64,000 nt of DNA, from the NCBI RefSeq assembly GCF_022539665.2, contig NC_081339.1, positions 3,342,517 through 3,406,516 on the forward strand. Reading direction: 5' to 3'. This stretch comes from Daphnia carinata (taxonomy: Eukaryota > Arthropoda > Branchiopoda > Diplostraca > Daphniidae). The notes below the pieces were generated by a model. The model did no database searches. It had not been told where the DNA came from and was given only the letters and a program-made list of their open reading frames with translations. The translations under genes and the position numbers were made by a program. Position 1 is the stretch's first letter; each line of letters starts with the position of its first letter. Positions 47,541 to 62,581 of the stretch are shown here, in pieces.

Positions 47541-47595
47541 TGGTGGGGTGGAGGGGAGGGTGGTGGGAGGAGAGCGTGGAGGGAAGGGAGGGCTT
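47541..47595 (+). other. G-rich tract with G-quadruplex potential
   Basis: Several GGG or GGGG blocks separated by one to five bases on the plus strand (GGTGGGGTGGAGGGGAGGG and following). This satisfies the usual four-block pattern for quadruplex formation. Confidence 0.6.
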
Positions 47596-47754
47596 GGAAA
47601 TTGGAGGTGGCGGGGATCAGCGGACCCGGGTCCGACAGAATACAAAGCGAGGGTGATAACCATTGTGCCAGAACCGCACATCCCCAACCAAATTTAGCTT
47701 TGGGTGTCTTTCAATTAAATAGGTAGCTTATGTATGTAATAAGTGAATGATGTA

Positions 47755-47830
47755 TGGCGCTATGGCAGAGTTTACGGCTGCCATGCTGATTTCCCGGGTT
47801 CGGATCTTTTAATGCTATTAAATTTTTTTA
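47755..47830 (+). repeat. tRNA-derived SINE-like sequence
   Basis: TGGCGCTATGGCAGAG (A-box-like) followed by CCCGGGTTCGGATC (B-box-like) at tRNA spacing, then TTTTAATG and an AT-rich tail with T runs. It is similar in kind to the units in the palindrome spacer but not the same sequence. Confidence 0.45.
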
Positions 47831-48124
47831 ATATTTCGTCAATTCCAACAATAAAATAAACAATATATTATAAATAACAATATAATAATTTAAATTTTAT
47901 TCCTTGTTGCTTTATAGAGTAAAGATTCCCGCCCATTGGTACACGGCCACCTGGTGTTGAAATAGAAAACCAGTATGCAAACAAGCGACAATCGAAATTG
48001 CATCAACAGAGAAAGTTGCAAGCCTGCGACAGTTAGCTGTTGGAGATAAAATGACAATGCTTGTTCATTTCACTTGTTGTCTTTAGCATGAAGGCAATCG
48101 CTACAGAACTGCAAGATAAGAATC

Positions 48125-51100
48125 ATGAATGAGTTTAGTGATTTTTGTAGAGCTTGGAAACTTGAATTTCCAGGAGAAGATTTGCCTACTGTTTGGGAAG
48201 AAGATACTCGGGCAAATCTTCTTAGGCATAAGAAAAACCTCGAGTATTTGAAGTCAGAAGTCCGCAAAGAAGAATTCTACGTCAAATTTCTTGAAGGAAT
48301 ACTTTCTAACGCCGGAAACAGAAAACAGCAAGTATTACCTAATCTTTCTGAAACTCTGACTGGAAGCTTACTTACTTCACAGGCTTTAGCAACAGAAAAG
48401 CCACATGCAGCATCGTCAGAGTCTGATTTTGTCACTGTTATTTCCATTATCAACAAACTTGAAAATTCTCAAGAACAATCAAAACAGGTAGCAGAAAGAC
48501 CAAAAGCACCTCCAAAGCCTTTGAAACACTATTCAAGAAGTGTTTCAACCCCATCTGAAAGTCCCTCTAAAGGTAAACCAGAAGATTTGATAGCTTGGAC
48601 AAAGCAGCAAATTCAGCAGTTACAAACAAAACCAACCCTTAAACATGGAGCTTCATCTGCTTCACCTCCACTTGTTACAACCAGAAGCATATCGGAAATT
48701 ACAGCTGACTTAGGTTCAAAACGCCGGATAAGCTATGAAAATGTTAAAAATCCAAGAGCAGATTATGAAAATGTGTTGGGTAACTTTCCAAACAGGTAAT
48801 CCAGGTTTAAAAGTAATATGTGTAAAAGCTTTTAAAAATTACTGTTATAACTACAGGGAACCAGAAAATGTACTGGGTAACTTTCCAAACAGGTAATAAA
48901 TGAATAATTAAAAACCAGGGAAGGCCTTTAAAATTTTTCCAATTATTAACTATAGGGAACCAGAAAATGGAGATTTGAAAAGACTCACACCAATAACAGA
49001 CATGGATTCTGATCAAGGAGCAGTATTACGAAATGTTGCCTTCTTTGAAAGTTCAAAAACTATTCTTCCTACAGTTTCCCCTTCCCAGCCAAATGAATTA
49101 TCTGATGAAGATGCCTTCTATGACTCTGTCCCACAAGAAGAAAATGTTAGCTACATTGATGGTTAGTTAATGAAATACCTTTATCAAAATGATATGTTTA
49201 TTAATATGTTCCCTATTTTACTGCTTTAGCTGAAAATTACATTTATCTCCTGGATAAACCAGATGAAAGTGATGAACGAGAAATGGAAACAGAGAGGAAT
49301 GGAACTTTAAAGTCCTTTAGCAGCACTATATCTGACGATAGCAGTAGCACAGGAAGCCTCCGGCGTCGTTTGTACGCTAATTTGTCTAACTTAGATGATT
49401 TGGATTCATCTCGGTGAGATTTGGGTTTAATTCTTCATTTAACAGGATACTGATTCTATATTCATGTTGCAGACCTTTGACAGCTAAACAGCAGCTTGTT
49501 TTACAGAATTTCTTTGATAGTGAAGAAAACTATGTAGGAGCCCTTAATGTAGTCCTACATTACAGCAAAGCCTTAACAGCTGCTTTAAGCAGTTCCCAAC
49601 CTGTTTTAACTAAAGAAGAAATTGCCTGCATATTCTTCCATATTCCTCAGCTACATTTTCACCATGCCGAATTTCTACAAAACATCAAAAGTATAAAACT
49701 CGTTGATTCCAACCTCATTCAGGTATTGATTTAAAATTATTCGTATGTGGTATCTTCCAAAAATGAATATTTATTCCATTTTAGGCTGTTCAGTTGCTTA
49801 AAAACTTTTCCGACAATGTTCTTCCCGAGTACGCTATATTCTTGTCAAATTTCAAAGAGGCGTTGGAAATGACAAGAAAAGCATGCCAACATTCAACTCA
49901 GTTTGCTGATTTGGTTCGTCGAATAAAATTGAGGTCCAGCAATCAACAAATGGTCATTACTCTAGATGACTTGTTACATAAGCCAGTTGCTCGTATTCAA
50001 CGACATGTTGCCGTTATACAAGTAAACTTACTAGTAAAAGGTTTATCGACTGATGTTGGTGACACCTTTTCATTGTAGGATTTGCTTGATGTGAGTGGGC
50101 CAGATGAACCTGCATATGGAATGCTACAAGAAGTTCAGCTGATAACAAAGACTTTTCTTAGCGAATTCAGCACAAATCAACTTCAGTCATTATTTCCGGC
50201 CCAGACTGCCAGAAATCATCCGGTCACCCAATCTAGCGTAATCTGTCGTTCTTTAAACTTTCATTTGTTAGTAGAATGTACCACTAACTCGGTAGCGGAT
50301 TTCTTCCATAATTTTTTGGTGATTAGTAATGTAAAGTTACCCCTATACAGAGGCATTTAGTTAAAAACGGTTTCTTAGTGGAGCTTCAGGCAGATGGAAA
50401 AAGAAAACAACGGCACTGCTTCCTCTTTACTGACCTTATAGTCTGTACCAAATATAAAGGAGCTGGAGCTAATTTGGAAATCAAATGGTATCTTCCATTG
50501 GCCCAAATTTCTGTTTCGATGGATGATTCTGCTGCTAAATTGAATATTTCCGCATTAACAAACGTCGCGTCTTTAAGGTTAGTGAAAATGAGAAAATATC
50601 TTAAAGCTCATTTCTGTGTTGGATATTGTTATGGGTTACATCGATTGTGGTTTGTTACCAAAAATTTTCTCATGATATTTTTAACCAAAATTAATTGCAC
50701 AGGTCTCAGGCAGCCGCTGCACGAACGCAATTGGAGCGCTCCTCAACTGGATCGGACAGGCAACGGAAGAAGTTGGCTTGTTTAGAGGCTAAATTGCTTT
50801 TAGACTCGCCCAACCTTCCGTTAAAGTTTTCCTATAAACCTAAAGGAGCATGTAGCAAATCAAGCCAATCGTTCACTTTCTTGCTTTCTTCGGAGTTTGA
50901 ACGGACATTGTGGGTAGAGGCAACAGAAACCCTGAGGAGAAACATTGAGCGGTTACCTGTTGTTTACCTACAACCAGAAGAGGTAGAAACCCACATCAAA
51001 GCCTGCCGAACAGCGGTTGAGCCGCTTGTTGGACTTATGAAGAGTTTAGCTGTACAAGCAATCGGTGGAGAACTACAAGTGGTAGTACACTCCCTTCTTG

Positions 51101-52588
51101 GATTGCCAAAGCATTGCGGTATGATTCTGAAAGGGGGAAACCCCTAAACAGCGCCAGTTATTGTGCCTAAAAATTTTCCTTCTCTATAGATGTTTACGTG
51201 GTATTCGAATTAGACTCGTATGGGCATTACTTTCATAAAGCTCGGACCAGGATGGCAGTTAAAAGCTTGGAACCTCGGTGGGAGGAAGATTTTCATATTG
51301 ATCTGGAAGGAGCGCGAGGAATGCGGATTTTATTGTACGAAGAAGATGCAAAACAAACGCATATTTTACGTGGCAAAGCTGAACTTGAGGTAACTATTAG
51401 ATTTTATGCTCGACGGCACACTTAACAACCCAGTTTCTTACTTCTTGAATTTGTATTTAGCTCTCTGGTCCATGGTTAAAATCTTTGAATGGCCCGCAGT
51501 ACATCCCACTAACTAACCAGTTTTCTACTCGATTATCTTCAGCAGAAGCTACATCGGATAGTGACCTAACCTTGTGTTTAAGTTTCCGTTACATATCCCA
51601 TGATGTAACGTTACGCCGGCCGGCATTGCGCGGTACGTCCTCCAACATCTTTGGCGTTCCTATTGAAGAGGTAAGAATGCGTTAAACCGTTTACCTACCA
51701 AAAACTTTGTTTAGCTCCTAAACTTCTAATTGCAGGTGTGTCATCGGGAGAAACGAAGCATACCACTCATTATCACCTGCTGTGTCCGTGAAGTTGAGCG
51801 TAGAGGGCTAGAAGAGCTGGGCATATACAGAGTGTCAGGCCTTGCTACCGACATAGCTAAGCTACGCAAAACTTTTGATACTCGTAAGTTATCTCTAGTA
51901 CACTGGATTTTATTATCACAATACTTACGGTTTTCCCAAGGTGGTCTGGAGTCAGATGCTATTCTGAAGGACGTTGATATTAATTCCACGAGCGGTTTGC
52001 TGAAATTATATTTACGCCAGCTACCAGAAGCGCTATTCACCGACAGACTTTATCCGCATTTTCTTCAGGTTGAAAATTAACTGGAAACGTAAAAAACAAA
52101 CAAATAACAAAGTCACATGTCTCTTTTCGATTTCAGGCATTTAGCACACTAGACGTGGCAGCTTCCATGAGTGGTGTTGAGGACATTACAAGTGATGGTG
52201 GCGCAAGAACGCTGACCATACTCTTCTCCTCGTTACCTCAATTGAACCAAACGGTCATTTTGTATTTGTTGGACCATTTGGTTCGGTGAGTCTAAATTGA
52301 TTGTCATTTTTTATATTCTTGAAGCCATTAGTTACGATGCCACCGATAACGTTTGTCTTTAATTCCTTTAGTGTCAACAGCAAAGAAGTGAAAAACAAGA
52401 TGTCTCTCCATAATCTAGCTACTGTCTTCGGCCCTACGTTGTTGCGACCAGCTCCTACTTCAGACGCTCCTGATAGTCTTGATCAATTGGCGATGGGAAC
52501 AATTGATGTAATGGCGCAAGCAGGAATACTTCACTTTTTCCTACTTAGAAGAGCACGCCGCCTTCCAATTCAGTTCCCGACTGCTTGA
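48125..52588 (+). CDS. RhoGAP1A: BCR/ABR-type RhoGEF-RhoGAP
   Basis: BCR-family proteins combine RhoGEF and RacGAP activities. Fifteen exons: 48125-48795, 48857-48892, 48956-49161, 49230-49413, 49473-49722, 49785-50021, 50079-50237, 50351-50577, 50703-51118, 51190-51389, 51461-51670, 51736-51883, 51941-52068, 52137-52285, 52372-52588; 1,145 residues, every phase consistent. In order: an N-terminal BCR-type coiled coil (FCRAWKLEFPG), a proline/serine linker, a DH domain (about 366-580, FFDSEENYVGALN), PH (FLVELQADGKRKQRHCFLFTD), C2 (ELQVVVHSLLGLPK), and RhoGAP (about 932-1140). The GAP arginine is in GIYRVSG, with KMSLHNLATVFGPTLLRP downstream. BCR's serine/threonine-kinase-type middle region is not evident. 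Exon 2 is a 36-nt chimeric duplicate of its neighbours. Confidence 0.92.
48857..48892 (+). repeat. 36-nt chimeric micro-exon formed by tandem duplication
   Basis: Its first 14 nt (GGAACCAGAAAATG) equal the start of exon 3. Its last part (CTGGGTAACTTTCCAAACAG) nearly equals the end of exon 1. The introns on each side (61 and 63 nt) resemble each other near their ends. This is what one tandem duplication of an exon-intron-exon segment would leave, with the junction in the shared GAAAATG. Confidence 0.75.
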
Positions 52589-53196
52589 TGTACTTTACCG
52601 CAGCTACCCTACACACGTCCATCTGGGATCAATTGTAAGGCACACGCCCGTTCAGTAAGAAACTAATCTTAATGATTCTCACGTTAGAAACTAGAACAAC
52701 AGGGACCATTATTCTTTTCATTAAGTCAAAAAGATGCAATATTTTATCTTCTGTTGATATTGCCTAAGACAACGTCAATGAGATGTGTTACATTTTAGAT
52801 CTTAATCCAGAGCTGACCATTTCTTATACAAAACATGTTGCCATGATAACAAAGTCGTAGTTTAAGAGTTTTAGAGTTACTTAAATTTTGGTATAATTCA
52901 GAAGGCTATATTTTTGGTGCATTTTGTTTGTATGTTCGTAGAGTTGTGATATAGTAATCGCGGTATACTACAGCAATTACATGCATAACCGCCTTCGTAA
53001 AACGGATAAGTTTGAGACAATGTTTGTTTTTTTTGGTTTTTTTTTTTCGTTTCGTATGTCCTAGATCAGTACAGTACAGTAATATGTATACGTAAAATAT
53101 TCGTACTACTCTGCGCTATTCACAAGACAATGAAGAAAAAAAGCCTTTATTAATTTGTCCGACTTTTAAATTGGATAAACGACACAAGAATTCACA
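52589..53196. other. Convergent 3' region of the BCR-type gene and CDC40
   Basis: About 608 nt of AT-rich sequence, mostly the BCR-type gene's 3' UTR. CDC40's AATAAA lies on the minus strand at 53146-53151. No additional gene. Confidence 0.6.
53146..53151 (-). terminator. AATAAA polyadenylation signal, CDC40
   Basis: Minus-strand AATAAA (TTTATT on plus) 46 nt after the CDC40 stop codon. Confidence 0.6.
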
Positions 53197-54664
53197 TTAG
53201 TCCCAGAACTTTATCAGCCCATCCCACCCAGCTGAAGCAATCTTCGATGTCTCGTGAGGATGCCATAAAACGGAACTACAAACTGCTTGATGTGCTTTCC
53301 ATCTAGCCAACACTCGAGTTGTTTTCCAATCCCAAACGAAGACTTTGCCATCAGCGTCGCCAGAGATGACATAGCTGCAAGCAACGAAAACCAATTGAAT
53401 TCGATAACATCCAAATTTTAAAAAAACGTATCAGCGGCGAAAGACAAAAATGTTAACAACGAACCTCATTTCAGGAGAGAAATCAAGGCCACAAGCATAA
53501 CCAGCGACCATGTGTCCTTTGAAAGTTTTTTTCCTATTGAGTTTAAAGCGATTCAACGCAGAATAAATGACAATCTTGTTGTCCATGCTCTGGCATCCGA
53601 GCCACTTCAGATTTGGAGCCAAGGTAACAGCAGGCATGGAATGCATCGTAGGATCAGCAATATATTTCATATCCACAGGAATATCCCTAGGTAAAAAAAA
53701 ATAACAATTATGTTTACTCATGTTAACTATCTAATGCGCTTTTTCAACACACCATTCCCATACGCGCAAACTCTTGTCGTCGGAAGTAGACACAAATCTA
53801 CGGTTCTCATCGACGAAGGTAATTGTGTTGACGGCACCTAAATGCCGATCGTATTCCTGTACAGCTTCTCCGGTACGAGTGTCCCACTACGTAAATAAGA
53901 AATAGGTAACCATCTAGGAGTAAATGGGATACGTAAAGCTGTTAACAACTTACGCAGACAATTTTTTTATCTGCCATGCCAGCCACAAAAAGATGTTGTT
54001 TATCTTCTTCAGGGTTGAACTTGACGCAGTAGGGAACTTTTTTGTTGGTAAATCGAGATACAACCTGTCCTGTTTCGGTATCCCATAATTTTATGTAACG
54101 ATCATACGCTGCAGAAAGAAATTTTTCGCCTCCATTGTTGAAGGCAATATCTCGAACAGCTTGCCGATGACCAAAATAAGTTCGGACGCAGCGCCGATCT
54201 TTGTATACTTCCCAGATCTAATGAGTGAAATATTCAAAAGCTACTTTTTAACAGGATAAATTTCAACCATCAACAAACCTTGACTCTCCCATCCATGCTG
54301 CATGAAAGAAGTAGGTGGGCAGTCTTGGGGAACCACCGAATTTGGGCAACTCCCTTGTTGTGTCCTGTCCAGGCATGAATTTGTTTTTTGGGGATGAAAC
54401 ATTTATTAGGAGGAGTATCAGAACGCAAATTGACTCCAATGTCGTGAGGTGCGTGTAAAAAGTTTCGGCCTTGGTAATCCACAGGGTCATCAACTGTAAA
54501 AATGATGATTATTTCAGTTTTCTTATGCATATAGTACACTGAAGAAGTTTCTTACTGTGAAGTGATGTTTTTTCTTCAATGGCTTTTTCTTCATACCTGG
54601 GTTTACCCCTTTTCTTCATTTTAGCTAAGTACTCATCAAGCTCTGCTTTGTCAGCCTGCAATGA

Positions 54665-54701
<37 letters not shown>

Positions 54702-55464
54702 TTTTGTTTTTAGTAAAAGGATATACTGTTTTACCTCGGAGGGCTTAGCGCTTCGACTTTCATTTTCATAGGGAGCCCAAGGTCCTTTATATCCTTCTAA
54801 ATCAGCAGAATCATCATTCTTTTCTATTTTCCTTTTCACTCCAGCTCTGCTGGGATCAGGTCTATTGGGATTCTCAAACACTGTTCGTCCGGAGGAGGAT
54901 TCAGCTGACTCGATGTCACCTACATAACTGTTTCCTTCATTCTGAGACAGTCCAACAGTAGGATCTAGGGCATAACCTGTTTACACAGTAATCTTTGAGT
55001 GGCTGGAACAAAATCTGAAGCAAAACATATTCTTACCAAAACTGGTAAAAGTTTTACGCTGTGCCTCAAACTGGAATTCACTTAGATGGGCTGGCTCAAC
55101 AAATCCAGCAACTGTATTCCTATGTGCTCTTTGTTGCCCAGTTTTGAAAGGGCAATCAGGTCCCAACGTGGGGGCAAAGAGTTCTTCTGCTTTAGGATTA
55201 TATAGCAGTTCTTTAGAAGAAGGATCTACATGCCGCAGAGGATCTAATTCCTCCTATAAAGTTTATCACAGTTATTCAAATTCACATAATCTTGTAAAAA
55301 TTATAACTTGCATTTGGTAAAACGTCGGGTGCTGCCGTTACGGGAACGATTAACTTCTGATTAATTAACTCCGACGTATTAATGGGGTTAAGATGAGAAT
55401 CTTCTCCACTTCCACTATCATCATCACTACTTCCATATTCGCGCAAAGCTGCCACGGAGGCCAT
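53197..55464 (-). CDS. CDC40: CDC40 / PRP17 splicing factor (WD40)
   Basis: PRP17 acts in the second catalytic step of pre-mRNA splicing. Nine exons: 55308-55464, 55037-55243, 54735-54976, 54556-54655, 54279-54493, 53954-54217, 53753-53886, 53465-53686 and 53197-53374; 572 residues (human 579). The N-terminal part has [16 protein letters not shown] and [15 protein letters not shown]. The seven-bladed WD40 region starts near residue 275 with [14 protein letters not shown] and ends with [21 protein letters not shown] at the stop. The exon 1-2 join is the least certain: only the donor gttata with the acceptor aattag keeps phase. Intron 3 carries a run of about 30 A (read on the gene strand) close to its acceptor. 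Confidence 0.92.
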
Positions 55465-55540
55465 TACAATATTATTTATTTAACAAGCCAAAAACTTTTT
55501 CAACTATCTCATTTGCAAACCGCGAAAAGATACAACCAAA

Positions 55541-55957
55541 ATGTCAAGCAACACGTTAGAAGCAGGGTTGCCAGTGATTACATCGCCAAGAAAGCGAAAA
55601 AAGGTAATTCATAAATATTTAGAAGGTAAAATAAAATAGACTTCGGTTTGTTTTTTATACGGATTGATTAATTACATAGCTTTCCATTTGATATTTTGAA
55701 AATTTATTTTCGTAACTAAATCGCGCTTTCATGCCCCATGTTGTTAGTTACCATCTGACTGCATAGAAAAGTATAGATTGGCTACTTCAACAAAAACAGC
55801 ATGCTTATTTCTATGTTTCAAATCTTTTTCCTTTTTAAATAAATCTAGAATGAAATTTGAACCATTTCGTGGAAGCTACAGATGGGATGGGACACTGGAA
55901 CTTGTCCCTTTCTACAATTTGCATGAGATCAGAAATCTACATTTATTTCTCATGTAG
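55541..55957 (+). CDS. Possible small gene divergent from CDC40
   Basis: Exon-like piece 55541-55603 (MSSNTLEAGLPVITSPRKRKK) ends at a GTAATT donor. A TTGTTAG acceptor at 55741-55747 opens a frame that continues in phase to TAG at 55955-55957 (LPSDCIEKYRL, then FEPFRGSYRWDGTLELVPF). The result is about 90 residues. No family recognised. The start lies 77 nt from the CDC40 start, so a shared bidirectional promoter is plausible. A second short plus-strand ORF follows at 55959. The internal hydrophobic stretch could also be intronic, so the real structure may differ. Confidence 0.3.
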
Positions 55958-56276
55958 ATGGCGCGGAAAAAAGTGACAGCAGTCGCATGGCAGTCCGTAC
56001 TTACTATATCCACTAAACCTGCCAGCAGGGCGAGTAGTCTGCTTTTGTCAGCCAGGGCATTTATGCCACAACAGCGTTTAGAATTATCACACGGTGGTGG
56101 TGGCAAAAAGCTGGATGCAAAGTTTGATAAGCGATGAACATTGAAATTGGGTGATTCCTATAACGAGCAGAACAAGACCAGTTAATTGGATTGGATGGAA
56201 ATTCATAGACTTGTGGGAGTGTGCTGCCTATTTCATTCTTGTGCAATAGTTGCTCTGGAGGGCAACTCGGTTCGAA

Positions 56277-58988
<2,712 letters not shown>

Positions 58989-59496
58989 TAAGAAAGAGCT
59001 AGCACCGTTTCCTATAATTGTTTTGAAATGGCACGTGTGTAACACCTGATTAACAGAACGTACCCCTAGGTGTACTCGTAATTGTTTTCCTCCGTTCGTG
59101 GAATGGATTTGTTTGACCGTTCATTTAAATGACGCTGTTACGTTAACAAAGTCAAGTGTTGCTTAGTGTAAGGCTATCTGCAATTTAAATGTTATTTTAC
59201 ATCTTCATCCAGTTAAACAATTAGGGTAGTTTTCCCATTTTGCATCAGTTGTAGCGAAATTTGTGAATTATTTGGATTGCGTCGTTTGAAATGTTTCCAT
59301 TCACTATAAGAACTGTTGTTAATGACAATTTAAGGACATTTAATAATGACCATTATTGTTCCAACTCTAAAGCCGCCTGTACACACGACAAGAATAGGGG
59401 GAATCAAAGCTCCACCATGAATGCAGTTTTGTTTCGCACTGGATTTCCTTTTGTAATGTTATCATTCGATATGCATGTGCATCAAATCAGAGGGTA

Positions 59497-59502
59497 AATA
59501 AA
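59497..59502 (+). terminator. AATAAA polyadenylation signal, mannosidase
   Basis: Plus-strand hexamer about 540 nt after the mannosidase stop codon. Confidence 0.5.
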
Positions 59503-59507
59503 AAGAA

Positions 59508-59513
59508 TTTTAT
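59508..59513 (-). terminator. AATAAA polyadenylation signal, methyltransferase-like gene
   Basis: Minus-strand hexamer (TTTATT on plus) 14 nt beyond the stop codon of the convergent gene and only 6 nt from the plus-strand signal. Confidence 0.6.
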
Positions 59514-59526
59514 TATCACAGTGGTA

Positions 59527-60278
59527 TTAGATAGCAGATTTTCTGTATATAACAATTGCTTCGAGGAACTTAGTTCGCCAGATTGCGTGAATGCGCCAGC
59601 ATTCACTGTCTTTCAACTGGAACGGCTGTGGATCGCAGTAACGTTCATGATTATTCTCATCCGGGCCTATCAGAATCACACAGTCACCTGTGTAGCTTTC
59701 GAGATACGCTTCAAAGGCTTTCAAATTGTTGAAGTAACAGAATAGTAACGCAAACTGAGGATTAAGTCGTGGCACTATTGCGGGATCAATGCATTCAATT
59801 TCATTCCAAAATTTTGGAGGGCTAAATCTGCTTTCCCACCAACCTTGGTCAATTTCGTAGCCTATTACAGGCAGACCTGCACGAATAAAAGCCGTTCTCT
59901 CGTGTTAATTTTGTACGTTTTTTAGTGCTTTCTACAAGGAAAGAATAACGTTCGTTATCTTTTTTACGTACTTGTTGAAGAATTAATGATCCATTCGAGC
60001 AGACCAGTACCACAACCAATACTAGATATTCCCTTTACTCCGATTGTTGTTAAACTTTTCACTAGAAAATCAACTCCGTCCAAGTCCGGCTGAAACCAGA
60101 GAAGTTTCTCGTCGCAAAAACCGTTTTCGAAGAGCCGAACAATACCTCGCCAGTCGCCTGCAAAGTTTGGGGATTTAAAATTATGCTTTAAAAAAAAGAG
60201 GGCTTCTTTGAAAACTAGAAACATAGAACACTAACCGATTTTGTACAGCTCCTTGATTTTATCTTTGCAACTGTCCAT
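59527..60278 (-). CDS. Small methyltransferase-like protein of unknown function
   Basis: Three exons: 60236-60278, 59972-60157 and 59527-59876; 192 residues, phases consistent. Residues about 45-60 contain GISSIGCGTGLLEWII, which fits the SAM-binding motif I (GxGxG) of class I methyltransferases. VIGYEIDQGWWESR could supply the motif II acidic residue. ALLFCYFN and DCVILIGPDENN occupy positions expected of motifs IV and V. The protein is shorter than most class I enzymes. I do not recognise a named family. Start: the first ATG (MDSCKDKIKELYK). Confidence 0.68.
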
Positions 60279-62327
<2,049 letters not shown>

Positions 62328-62581
62328 AACTTAGCAAAATTCCCAACTGACTGAAATATAAACGGTAAATAATGGCACTATAATTGTATTCATAGTCAAG
62401 AGTATGTAAAAAGGTAAATTTATAAGGTCTGGCACAAATTTCAAGCTCCATCAATGAAGACGCTGCTCCATCTGTCTGTGACTAGAACGTTGTTGATTTT
62501 CAGCGGGATCATTTACGATGGTTGCGTACGTCAGAAAGAAGTCCATGGATCTCGTTTTGCCATAAATGAAAGGATTAGTTC

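Larger units (their letters stand above)
46410..48124. other. Intergenic region with a G-rich tract and a SINE-like element
   Basis: About 1.7 kb without a recognisable protein gene. It contains three GAATCTTGCG repeats between 47,390 and 47,530, a strongly G-rich stretch at 47541-47595 and a tRNA-like element at 47755-47830. The short exon-like ORF ending just before 48125 stops in frame, so it is part of the 5' UTR of the next gene. Confidence 0.55.

Noticed and set aside
54667-54700. Poly-T run in a CDC40 intron as a mobile-element tail
   Set aside because: No target-site duplication or element body next to it; homopolymer runs are common throughout this genome.
55912-56138. Overlapping ORFs on both strands between CDC40 and mannosidase
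   Set aside because: Short, no conserved segments and no consistent transcript structure; the plus-strand one could only be 5' UTR.
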